Below, one piece after another: positions 7,030-13,594 of a DNA stretch of 13,902 nt; the first letter of the stretch is position 1, and every line of letters begins with the position of its first letter. Both the position numbers and the translations under genes were made by a program. Under the pieces are notes generated by a model, which saw only the letters and a list, made by a program, of their open reading frames with translations, did not search any database and had not been told where the DNA came from. Origin of the DNA: Tissierellia bacterium (GTDB lineage: Bacteria > Bacillota > Clostridia > Tissierellales > Sedimentibacteraceae); NCBI GenBank assembly GCA_028700795.1, contig JAQVRY010000007.1, forward strand, positions 14,518 through 28,419. The letters are read 5' to 3'.

Positions 7030-8747
7030 GCTCCCACCCCTTTTTGCTGGGATTCGTATATTTCTCTGTATATAGGCGAACTAATCAGCAGTTCTTCATG
7101 TTTGCCTAAAGATTCCATTTCCCCTTCATTCATCACAAGCACCCTATCTGCATGTTGAATTGAAGAAACTCTTTGAGCAATTATTATTGTGGTTACATCG
7201 TTTAATTCTTCCTTAAAGGCTCGCTGGATTTTTGCATCTGTTGCCATATCTACTGCACTGGTTGAATCGTCTAAAATTATAATTTTAGGAGATTTAAGAA
7301 GGGCACGAGCAATTGTCAACCTTTGTTTCTGGCCTCCCGAAAAATTATCTCCCCCCTGTTCAACTATATGGTCTAATCCGTCCTCATACTTAGATACAAA
7401 TTCCCAAGCTTGAGCTAACTTAAGTGCCTTTATTATTTCTTCATCGGCTGCATTTTCATTGCCCCATTTCATGTTGTCTCGTAGAGTTCCTGAAAATAAT
7501 GTGTTGCTTTGCAGCACAAAGGCAACATTATCGCGCAATGATTTGATATTATAACGCTTTACATCTTCATTGCCAACAATCACAGTGCCTTCCATTGTAT
7601 CATAAAGTCTTGGTATAAGTTGTACCAACGTTGATTTCGAAGAGCCTGTGGAGCCGATAATCCCCAGCACCTCACCTGAATTTATTTGCAAATTAATATT
7701 CTTTAAAGTTTTTTCCGTACTTCCCGGATAGCAAAAACAGACGTTTTTGAAGGTTACAGACCCATCTGATAATTCCATTACAGGATTTGAATCTTCCTTA
7801 ATTTCTGACTTAGTATTGATTATCTCTACAATTCTCGTGACAGAAGCAGATGCTCGAAGAAGCTGCATGAAGAAAAATGACATCATCATAAATGACATTA
7901 AAATTTGTGTTATATATGTGATAAAAGATATTAATTCTCCGCTTCCCATTGAGCCTGCAACCACCTGTTTTCCTCCAAACCACAACACGGCGATTATGGT
8001 AGAATAAATAATAATATTTAATACAGGCATTAAAAACACAATAAGTGATACTGCCCTTAAGGCAATATCCATTAATGAGTCATTTCTTTCTTTAAACCTT
8101 TCCTCTTCATGGGTTTGTCTGTTGAATGACTTCACAACTCTAATTGCAGTTAAATTTTCACGTATAATTGCATTTACTCTGTCAATCCGTGTCTGAAACT
8201 TTAAAAAGAGCGGTCTTGCTTTTGATAATATGATAATTAATACAATTACCAAAACAGGTATGGAAACCACAAAAACCTTTGCTAATGAAGCATTTATATT
8301 CAGTGCCATCATAAGAGCGAATATCATCATAAAAGGTGCTCTCACAGCCATCCTCAAGCTCATCATGGTTACCTGCCCCAATGTGTTGCAGTCATTTGTA
8401 AGCCTTGTGATAAGCGATGCTACCGTAAATCTGTCCAAATTTGCAAAAGAAAAGCCTTGTATTTCCTTATAGAGCTTTAGCCTTACTTCTGATGCGAAAC
8501 CATAACCTGCCCTTGCTCCGAAATAGGAACTTATTACCCCGAATATTATGGCAAAAATGGCTGCGGCAATCATTATAAGTCCAATTTGCAAAACATATTC
8601 AATATCTTGTTCTGCAATACCCACATCCACTATTCTTGACATGAGATATGGTATTGCTATATCTGCAAAAACCTCCAATATCATGAGTATGGGACTTAAA
8701 ACTGCAAATTTTATATACTTTTTCATAAAAGGCAATAATTCTTTCAA
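7026..8747 (-). CDS. Heterodimeric ABC exporter subunit, degenerate NBD
   Basis: A 573-residue half-transporter with six membrane segments (residues about 12-300) and an ABC domain: Walker A GSTGSSKS (365-372), Q413, canonical signature FSGGQ (469-473), Walker B IIILDD (489-494) with Asp494 where the catalytic Glu should be, and Gln525 in place of the switch His (IIAQRVS). These substitutions mark the degenerate ATP site of asymmetric exporters. They complement the partner, which supplies the weak LSQGE signature to the same site. The start is a TTG at 8747 preceded by AGGAG 7 bases away; the first ATG would be at 8726, seven codons in, without a comparable site. First gene of the exporter operon, 93 bases from uppP. 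Confidence 0.92.
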   Translation of the reverse strand: MKELLPFMKKYIKFAVLSPILMILEVFADIAIPYLMSRIVDVGIAEQDIEYVLQIGLIMIAAAIFAIIFGVISSYFGARAGYGFASEVRLKLYKEIQGFSFANLDRFTVASLITRLTNDCNTLGQVTMMSLRMAVRAPFMMIFALMMALNINASLAKVFVVSIPVLVIVLIIILSKARPLFLKFQTRIDRVNAIIRENLTAIRVVKSFNRQTHEEERFKERNDSLMDIALRAVSLIVFLMPVLNIIIYSTIIAVLWFGGKQVVAGSMGSGELISFITYITQILMSFMMMSFFFMQLLRASASVTRIVEIINTKSEIKEDSNPVMELSDGSVTFKNVCFCYPGSTEKTLKNINLQINSGEVLGIIGSTGSSKSTLVQLIPRLYDTMEGTVIVGNEDVKRYNIKSLRDNVAFVLQSNTLFSGTLRDNMKWGNENAADEEIIKALKLAQAWEFVSKYEDGLDHIVEQGGDNFSGGQKQRLTIARALLKSPKIIILDDSTSAVDMATDAKIQRAFKEELNDVTTIIIAQRVSSIQHADRVLVMNEGEMESLGKHEELLISSPIYREIYESQQKGVGA

Positions 8748-8804
8748 TCTGTTCTCCTATTATATAATAATATTGTATCGTGTTGTCATCATACTTTTTA
8801 CCGT

Positions 8805-8835
8805 AATCAAAACGAAGACCGGCTAATACCGGTCT
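8805..8835 (-). terminator. Intrinsic terminator after uppP
   Basis: On the minus strand a perfect 7-bp stem, AGACCGG and CCGGTCT, around TATTAG begins five bases after the uppP stop and is followed by TCGTTTTGATT. The stem is strong but the U-run is short, so termination may be partial. The rest of this 93-base gap is AT-rich, with a 12-bp palindrome TATTATATAATA (8758-8769) overlapping the exporter ribosome binding site; no clear promoter could be assigned for the exporter. Confidence 0.6.
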
Positions 8836-8840
8836 GTATA

Positions 8841-9659
8841 CTATGTGAACATGAAGTATACTAATACCAATATACCCAAAATAATTCTATACCAACCAAA
8901 TGCTTTGAAATCATTATTTTTAATATATCTAATAAGGAATCTTATAGCTATTAAAGATACTATGAAGGCAACTATCATTCCGGTTAACAATACTGTCAAT
9001 TCCAAATTTGTAAACTCAATACCAAACTTTGCTAATTTCAAAACACTTGCTCCAAACATCACAGGAATTGATAAAAAAAATGAGTATTCAGCTGCAATAT
9101 TCCTGGATGTACCAAGTATTATGGCACCTAATATGGTAGCGCCAGAACGAGAAGTACCCGGTACTAAAGACAACACTTGAAAAAACCCTATGGCTAATGC
9201 TGTTTTGTAGGACAGCTCCTTAAAACTCCTTATTTTTGCCGGCTTTCTTTTATTCTTATTTTCAATTATAATGAACAGTATGCCATATATAATGAGAGTT
9301 ACCGCAACAGTTTGATAATTATAAAAGTTCTCATCAAACCAATCATCAAACAATATTCCCAAGACAGCTGCAGGTAGCACACCTATTATTACCTTGAACC
9401 ATATATCCATGGTATCCTTTTTTTGTTTCAGTGTCTTACTTGGAGCAAGGGGGTTCAGTTTATGGAAATATAGCAATACAACAGCCATAATTGCACCCAA
9501 TTGTATAACAACTCTGAACATTTCCATAAATACTTCGGAAGCATCAAATTTAATAAACTCCTCTACCAAAATCATGTGTCCCGTGCTGCTGATGGGGAGC
9601 CATTCAGTTATGCCCTCTACAATACCCAGTATTATTGCCTTTATTACTTCAATATACAT
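8841..9659 (-). CDS. uppP: Undecaprenyl-diphosphatase (UppP/BacA)
   Basis: A 272-residue membrane enzyme that removes one phosphate from undecaprenyl diphosphate, recycling the lipid carrier for peptidoglycan and other wall polymers; extra copies give bacitracin tolerance. The two family signatures are intact: [14 protein letters not shown] (15-28) and PGTSRSG (167-173), with Glu, His, Ser and Arg catalytic residues, and about eight hydrophobic segments. ATG at 9659 is the start because GGAGG lies 5 bases upstream and the protein then begins [16 protein letters not shown] like other family members. A frame reaching back to 9743 would overlap the promoter -35. It lies downstream of a sensor pair and upstream of an exporter, but has its own promoter and terminator. 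Confidence 0.95.
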   Translation of the reverse strand: MYIEVIKAIILGIVEGITEWLPISSTGHMILVEEFIKFDASEVFMEMFRVVIQLGAIMAVVLLYFHKLNPLAPSKTLKQKKDTMDIWFKVIIGVLPAAVLGILFDDWFDENFYNYQTVAVTLIIYGILFIIIENKNKRKPAKIRSFKELSYKTALAIGFFQVLSLVPGTSRSGATILGAIILGTSRNIAAEYSFFLSIPVMFGASVLKLAKFGIEFTNLELTVLLTGMIVAFIVSLIAIRFLIRYIKNNDFKAFGWYRIILGILVLVYFMFT

Positions 9660-9714
9660 TAGTCCTCCAACCCTTTTAATTAATTTCATTCCGAACGCAA
9701 AAATCACGTATTTC

Positions 9715-9743
9715 ATTATATATTTTATTAGGTGAATTTTCAA
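9715..9743 (-). promoter_or_regulatory. Sigma-A promoter of uppP
   Basis: On the minus strand TTGAAA (9743-9738) and a perfect TATAAT (9720-9715) are separated by exactly 17 bases. This places transcription start near 9708 and gives a leader of about 50 bases. It indicates that uppP is not simply the tail of the two-component operon. No clear terminator hairpin was found between the kinase stop and this promoter. Confidence 0.7.
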
Positions 9744-9785
9744 TAGAATATAATTGATAAAATTTACTCTAAAAAGCGAAGGATC

Positions 9786-11246
9786 TTATCTGACAACAAA
9801 CACAAAGCTTGTTCCCTCATTAAGCTGACTTTCTGCAAATAGCTCTATATTATGCCTTAGGGCTATTTGCTTTGCAATAGTAAGTCCTAATCCGGTACCT
9901 GTTTTGTTTTCGTCAGACTTAACGCTGAAGTATCTGTCAAATATTTTTGGAAGATCTTCATCGGATATTCCTATGCCCTTATCTTTTATAATTATCCTAT
10001 TATTATTCATAATTATATTGATACTACTGTTTTCATAAGAAAATTTAACAGAATTATCTATTACTGTCAAAAACATTTGGCGAAGTCGCCCGTAGTCTCC
10101 CTTGGTTAAAAACACATCTCTGTCAAAACTATATTCGATATTTATGTTTTTCTTTCTTGCCAAGTTAGAAGCGCTCCTGACAGAATCTTTCAATACATCA
10201 CAGATATTGAGCTCCTGCATTTCTATTTTAAAGTCTGTATTTTGCAATCTTGACAACTCTAATAGATCGTTAACCAATCTCTCCAAGCTTTTGCTTTCAT
10301 TGAGCATCTGTTTATGATATTCCTTAACTTGATCCGGCTCGGTTACAACTTCGTCGCAAAGCGCCTCAAGGGAGCCCCTAATAACAGTTACGGGAGTTCT
10401 TAACTCATGAGAAATATTTGTTATGAAATCCTGACGCTGTTTTTGATCTCTATTTCTTTCTTCATCTGCTTCACTGAGTCTTTGGCTCAACATGTCCATT
10501 GTTTCTGCTAAATCACCTATTTCGTCATTTTGTTTAATTTCGGTTTTTACGTTGTAATTTCCTAAAGCAAGAAGAGCTGCAGTATTCTTCATCTTATTAA
10601 GCGGTCTGGTAAATGTTAAAGCTAATGCAACAGATAAAAATACTGATAAAATCAGTGCAGTAAGAATGCTGATAAATAAAATCCTAAAGCCTTCCTTAAT
10701 TGCATCGTTCATACCTTCAACCGGTGAATGTATCAATAACGCTCCTATGATTTCGTCGTTGGCAGTAATAGGAGTGCCCACAGTCAAGGCAGGTGATTCC
10801 AAAAGCCTGCTGAATACTTCACTAAAGGTTGTTTCACCTTTAAATACGTTTTTAACAACAATATCGGCATCTTGCGGCAAGTCAGCATAATTGTACTGCA
10901 TGTGGGACATGGTTCCCGTTATTAAAAGATTCAGCTCTTCATCAACAATCCATGCATCTGCCATGGCAATATCATCTAAATTGCGTATGTATGAACCCAA
11001 TCCTCCTTGTAAGCCCATCATGCCTCCACGCATGCCCATACCCGGTCCAAAATTCAATTTTGTGTCGTCCATTAATTCTGAAATTGTATCTGCAATTGTT
11101 AAGGCACGTTTTTCAAGATCATTTTTATAAATTTCAATAGCGTTATTTTTAAACAACAGCATGAATATACTGCCTATAATTATTGAAAAAACAATTAAAG
11201 CAGCTGAAAAATACACTGTCAGCTTTATGGAAATTTTATTCTTCAT
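9786..11246 (-). CDS. Membrane sensor histidine kinase with Gly/Met-rich extracytoplasmic tract
   Basis: From ATG 11246 the kinase has 486 residues: membrane segment 1 (about 11-33), an extracytoplasmic domain (34-186), membrane segment 2 (187-212), HAMP (213-265), HisKA with phospho-acceptor His280 in FITNISHELRTPVT, and a HATPase domain with N box DNSVKF (397-402), G1 DKGIGI (422-427) and G2 GTGLGL (450-455). All catalytic motifs are intact. The sensor region contains an unusual run rich in Gly and Met at 67-84. ATG 11246 was chosen because GAGG lies 6 bases upstream; ATG 11249 and a TTG at 11258 are alternatives. It overlaps the regulator gene by 11 bases, so the pair is co-translated. The signal is unknown. 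Confidence 0.92.
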   Translation of the reverse strand: MKNKISIKLTVYFSAALIVFSIIIGSIFMLLFKNNAIEIYKNDLEKRALTIADTISELMDDTKLNFGPGMGMRGGMMGLQGGLGSYIRNLDDIAMADAWIVDEELNLLITGTMSHMQYNYADLPQDADIVVKNVFKGETTFSEVFSRLLESPALTVGTPITANDEIIGALLIHSPVEGMNDAIKEGFRILFISILTALILSVFLSVALALTFTRPLNKMKNTAALLALGNYNVKTEIKQNDEIGDLAETMDMLSQRLSEADEERNRDQKQRQDFITNISHELRTPVTVIRGSLEALCDEVVTEPDQVKEYHKQMLNESKSLERLVNDLLELSRLQNTDFKIEMQELNICDVLKDSVRSASNLARKKNINIEYSFDRDVFLTKGDYGRLRQMFLTVIDNSVKFSYENSSINIIMNNNRIIIKDKGIGISDEDLPKIFDRYFSVKSDENKTGTGLGLTIAKQIALRHNIELFAESQLNEGTSFVFVVR

Positions 11247-11925
11247 CATATACCTCAAACTTGTATCCTACTCCCCATATTGTTTTAATCTCCCATTTTT
11301 CATGGTCAAAATTGTCGATTTTTGAGCGAAGTCTTTTAATGTGAGTATCAACAGTCCGACTGTCTCCGTAATAATCATATCCCCACAGGCTGTTTAAAAG
11401 ATTGTCTCTTGTAAAAACTTTATTCTTATTCATAGCCAATATCCATAGAATCTCTATTTCCTTTTTTGTCAATGAGACATTTTTGTCGTCAATTGTAACC
11501 ATGTATTCTTCCATATTTATTCTCAAATTATCATATGTAAACAATTGGCTGCTTAGGTTGTCAGAGCCTATCCTTCTCATAACAGCTCTCACTCTTGCCA
11601 TTACTTCGGCAGGAGAAAATGGTTTAACGATATAATCGTCGGCTCCAATATCAAGTCCCATAATTCTCTCAAAATCCTCTCCTCTTGCTGTAATCATGAT
11701 AACGGGAACATTTGAAACTTTTCTTATTTCACGGCATACTTCAAATCCATCCATTATGGGCATCATGACATCCAGCAAAACAATATCCGGTTTGTCTGTA
11801 TTAAATGCTTCCAAAGCCTGCCTTCCATTGTAAGCTATTTTTACTTCATAGCCTTCCTTTTTTGCATATTCGTCCAATATGGATGTTATTTGCCTGTTAT
11901 CGTCTGCAATTAACATTGTTGCCAT
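11236..11925 (-). CDS. OmpR/PhoB-family response regulator
   Basis: A 229-residue regulator. The receiver domain (1-118) has the acidic pair Asp8/Asp9, phospho-acceptor Asp52 in LLDVMMPIMDG, Thr79 and Lys101 in IVKPFSPAE. A winged-helix DNA-binding domain follows (about 130-226), with the typical ending RLRSKIDN..IKTIWGVGYKF. It should be phosphorylated by the overlapping kinase gene and act on promoters with paired half-sites. The start is backed by GAGGTGG 7 bases upstream. The divergent secreted-protein gene across a 263-base shared upstream region is the obvious candidate target, together with autoregulation. Confidence 0.95.
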   Translation of the reverse strand: MATMLIADDNRQITSILDEYAKKEGYEVKIAYNGRQALEAFNTDKPDIVLLDVMMPIMDGFEVCREIRKVSNVPVIMITARGEDFERIMGLDIGADDYIVKPFSPAEVMARVRAVMRRIGSDNLSSQLFTYDNLRINMEEYMVTIDDKNVSLTKKEIEILWILAMNKNKVFTRDNLLNSLWGYDYYGDSRTVDTHIKRLRSKIDNFDHEKWEIKTIWGVGYKFEVYDEE

Positions 11926-11950
11926 ATTTCCACCTCATATATTTTTTGTA

Positions 11951-11986
11951 ATTATATCATAAGTGCAAGCCGTTAATGCGGCTTGC
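11951..11986 (-). promoter_or_regulatory. Proximal extended -10 promoter of the regulator with an adjacent perfect palindrome
   Basis: TGATATAAT on the minus strand (11959-11951) is an extended -10. Just upstream, arms GCAAGCCG (11965-11972) and CGGCTTGC (11979-11986) form a perfect 8-bp inverted repeat around six bases, covering where the -35 would be. Without a U-run on either side it is not an ordinary terminator. An operator, or a hairpin in transcripts from the distal promoter, is more likely. Confidence 0.5.
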
Positions 11987-12019
11987 TTCACACCGATACA
12001 ATAAATACATAAAATCAGG

Positions 12020-12062
12020 ATAAAACCGACAGGTTTTATTACAATTAGTATTTATTATAGCA
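12020..12062 (-). promoter_or_regulatory. Distal extended -10 promoter and leader hairpin for the two-component operon
   Basis: TGCTATAAT on the minus strand (12062-12054) is a second extended -10. It would produce a leader of about 120 bases holding a perfect hairpin, ATAAAACC and GGTTTTAT (12020-12027 and 12032-12039 on the plus strand) with a four-base loop, plus the GC-rich palindrome nearer the gene. A weak TTGTCA lies 19 bases upstream of the -10. Confidence 0.4.
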
Positions 12063-12120
12063 TACTAAAACTAAATTGTGACAAATTTGTGTTTAATCAA
12101 AAATAAATTCATATTTTTTT

Positions 12121-12148
12121 TATAATAAAGACATAAATTTGACATAAA
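12121..12148 (+). promoter_or_regulatory. Candidate promoter and 11-bp-phased direct repeat ahead of the secreted-protein gene
   Basis: A perfect TATAAT (12121-12126) follows a seven-T run but lacks a -35. Immediately after it GACATAAA occurs at 12130-12137 and again at 12141-12148, an 11-bp period typical of OmpR/PhoB-family sites. A TTGACA (12139-12144) overlaps the second copy but has only a weak -10 (TAAACA, 16 bases on). Depending on which promoter is used, the repeats sit over the -35 or over the start site. Confidence 0.4.
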
Positions 12149-12188
12149 GAATGGTTATATTAAACATAGAAAATATAGGAGGTTAAAG

Positions 12189-12671
12189 ATGAAAAAATTT
12201 AATAAGACTTTTATAGTCAGCTTAGTACTATTAATAGTATTGGCTACATCAATTACTGCTTATGCTTTTACAATAAGGACACCTGCAGAAATAGTTGCAG
12301 AATTAACGGGAAAAAGTGCTGAAGAAGTTGCCGAAATAAGATATGAGTCGGGCAAAACATATGGTCAAATTGCCTATGACGAGAGTGATGATACTTTGGA
12401 GCAATTCAAGGAAGAAATTCTTGAAAACAGAAAAGCTATTTTAAATGAAAGAGTTGAGGAAGGAGTACTTACTCAGGAAGAAGCTGATAAGATTCTTGAA
12501 GACATTGAAGTAATGCAAGAAGACTGCCTTGGAACGGGCGGCGGCGGTTATGGAATGGGGAGAGGCTTTGGCATGATGGGAAATCAGTTTGGTAATGGCA
12601 ATGGTTTTGGAAACGACGGCAACAGAGGTATGGGTTTTGGAGGCGGCAGATGCGGCAAAGGTTCTTGGTAA
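12189..12671 (+). CDS. Secreted DUF2680-like protein with Gly/Met-rich tail
   Basis: A 160-residue protein with a classic signal peptide: KKFNK charge cluster, hydrophobic core and a predicted cut after AYA at 26. Residues 31-64 (TPAEIVAELTGKSAEEVAEI and following) resemble a short helical motif repeated in DUF2680-type proteins. Residues 72-108 form an acidic helix ending in the family-like ERVEEGVLTQEEADKIL. The tail (114-160) is almost only Gly, Asn, Met, Phe and Arg, with Cys113 and Cys155 at its borders, which could form a disulfide or metal site. The ribosome binding site AGGAGG is 7 bases before ATG. It is transcribed divergently from the two-component genes and is followed by its own terminator. 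Function is unknown; a secreted or wall-associated stress or metal-binding protein is one guess. Confidence 0.85.
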   Translation: MKKFNKTFIVSLVLLIVLATSITAYAFTIRTPAEIVAELTGKSAEEVAEIRYESGKTYGQIAYDESDDTLEQFKEEILENRKAILNERVEEGVLTQEEADKILEDIEVMQEDCLGTGGGGYGMGRGFGMMGNQFGNGNGFGNDGNRGMGFGGGRCGKGSW

Positions 12672-12687
12672 CAAGAGCCTTTTTTTT
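12660..12687 (+). terminator. Intrinsic terminator overlapping the stop codon
   Basis: GGTTCTTG (12660-12667) pairs with CAAGAGCC (12672-12679), with one G-U, around the loop GTAA, followed by eight T residues. The TAA stop lies in the loop, so the last codons form the left arm. A strong, compact terminator that isolates the gene from the downstream cupin. Confidence 0.88.
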
Positions 12688-12739
12688 ATTAGGAGAGAGT
12701 CTTTATTGGTAGGAGGAATGTCTCCAAATATAATCAATC

Positions 12740-12767
12740 ACATTAGTTAAATTGTAATCATATTATA
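12740..12767 (+). promoter_or_regulatory. Possible sigma-K-like sporulation promoter of the cupin gene
   Basis: CATATTATA (12759-12767) fits the sigma-K -10 form CATAnnnTA, and AC at 12740-12741 lies 17 bases upstream, as the short sigma-K -35 requires. No good vegetative -35/-10 pair was found in the 127-base gap. The motif is short and AT-rich, so chance matches are common. Confidence 0.3.
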
Positions 12768-12798
12768 CTAATAACAAATACAGAAAGGAATTTAAAAT

Positions 12799-13452
12799 AT
12801 GTACAATTATTATAACTATCCATGCCAAGATATGTCACCCTGGTATAGACAACAAAACAGAATTTATGACCGCCAAAGAATGTATAGAAACCCATACTAT
12901 TATAATACTCCGATGATAAACCCTGATATGAACAGATATCCAAATTATCCAGATTATCCAAACTATCCAAACTATCCTTATAATCAAGAAACTGTTAATA
13001 ATTCTTGGTCATTACAATACCCTGGAGAAAACGGCTTTGAAGAACTCATGGATTACGGTCCGAACCCATTTGTAATTAATATTAATGAAGCAACTATGCA
13101 AAATGATAATTACAGAACTTCTTTGTGGACAGGTGAGCATATGCAGCTCACTTTAATGAGCCTAAGTGTTGGAGAAGATATCGGATTAGAAATGCATCCG
13201 GATGTTGACCAATTCATAAGAATTGAAGAAGGTCAAGGAGTTATACAAATGGGCGACAGAGAAGACAGTTTTAATTTTGAAGAAATGGTTTATGATGATT
13301 TCATATTCATAATACCCGCCGGAAAATGGCACAATCTTACGAATATAGGCAATACACCCCTAAAATTATATTCAATTTATGCACCGCCTGCACATCCTCA
13401 CGGCACCGTTCATGAAACAAAAGCTGAAGCAGAAGCTGAGAATGATCACTGA
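12799..13452 (+). CDS. Cupin-domain protein with Tyr/Pro/Asn-rich repeat N-terminus
   Basis: A 217-residue protein. Residues 1-75 are very rich in Tyr, Asn and Pro and include five tandem YPN/YPD-type triplets (47-61), encoded by 9-bp DNA repeats. Residues about 88-200 form a single cupin barrel: His133, Gln138 and Glu143/144 in MHPDVDQFIRIEEGQG fill the first metal motif, and PAGKWHNLTNIG (173-184) with His178 the second. The nearest familiar proteins are mannose-6-phosphate-isomerase-like cupins. The tail (197-217) has several His and acidic residues. There is no signal peptide. Tyr-rich low-complexity segments are typical of spore coat or crosslinked surface proteins, so a coat role is suggested but unproven. 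AAAGGA about 10 bases upstream supports the start. Confidence 0.85.
   Translation: MYNYYNYPCQDMSPWYRQQNRIYDRQRMYRNPYYYNTPMINPDMNRYPNYPDYPNYPNYPYNQETVNNSWSLQYPGENGFEELMDYGPNPFVININEATMQNDNYRTSLWTGEHMQLTLMSLSVGEDIGLEMHPDVDQFIRIEEGQGVIQMGDREDSFNFEEMVYDDFIFIIPAGKWHNLTNIGNTPLKLYSIYAPPAHPHGTVHETKAEAEAENDH
12937..12981 (+). repeat. Coding 9-bp tandem repeat in the cupin gene
   Basis: Five consecutive 9-bp units based on TATCCAAAY encode YPN, YPD, YPN, YPN and a diverged YPY. Units three and four are identical. Such in-frame repeats can change number by slippage without shifting the frame. Confidence 0.85.
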
Positions 13453-13468
13453 AACTTTTTCATAAAGA

Positions 13469-13510
13469 AAGACTGTTTCTCATATTCTGGAGAAACAGTC
13501 TTCTTTTATT
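13469..13510. terminator. Strong, probably bidirectional terminator between the cupin and SLH genes
   Basis: A perfect 13-bp stem joins AAGACTGTTTCTC (13469-13481) and GAGAAACAGTCTT (13490-13502) around an eight-base loop, followed by CTTTTATTT on the plus strand. On the minus strand the stem is followed by TCTTTATGAAAAAG. Its place between convergent genes fits use from both sides, though the U-run is better for the cupin. Confidence 0.85.
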
Positions 13511-13524
13511 TACTTCAAAAAACT

Positions 13525-13560
13525 GTGGGATTCTTCGGGCTAAAGCCCTCAGAATGACAA
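13525..13560. repeat. Dispersed-type palindromic repeat (GATTCTTCG...CAGAATGACA form)
   Basis: ATTCT (13530-13534) and AGAAT (13551-13555) flank an inner stem GGGCT/AGCCC (13537-13541 and 13544-13548) with a two-base loop. The outer sequence GATTCTTCG...CAGAATGAC is a form I recall as a common dispersed intergenic repeat in many bacterial genomes. On the minus strand it is followed by a run of six T, so it may also terminate the SLH gene. Confidence 0.5.
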
Positions 13561-13594
13561 TTAAAAACGGGGTATCATAGCAATGACACAAAAA

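Noticed and set aside
9660..9743. 28-residue N-terminal extension of UppP
   Set aside because: It begins with a TTG inside the -35 of a well-formed promoter; GGAGG directly precedes the ATG at 9659, where family homology begins.
11247..11258. TTG or upstream ATG start for the histidine kinase
   Set aside because: The GAGG site is correctly spaced only for ATG 11246; from 11249 it is 3 bases away, and it lies inside the TTG-started frame.
12441..12737. Minus-strand 98-residue frame
   Set aside because: Antisense to the secreted-protein gene and crossing its terminator; it lacks a ribosome binding site.
12718..12750. 10-codon open frame MSPNIINHIS after AGGAGG
   Set aside because: The ribosome binding site is only one or two bases from the ATG, and the peptide is too short with no known relative; probably chance.
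12937..12981. Short CRISPR-like array
   Set aside because: Units are 9 bp with no spacers and are in frame with a Tyr-Pro-Asn protein repeat.
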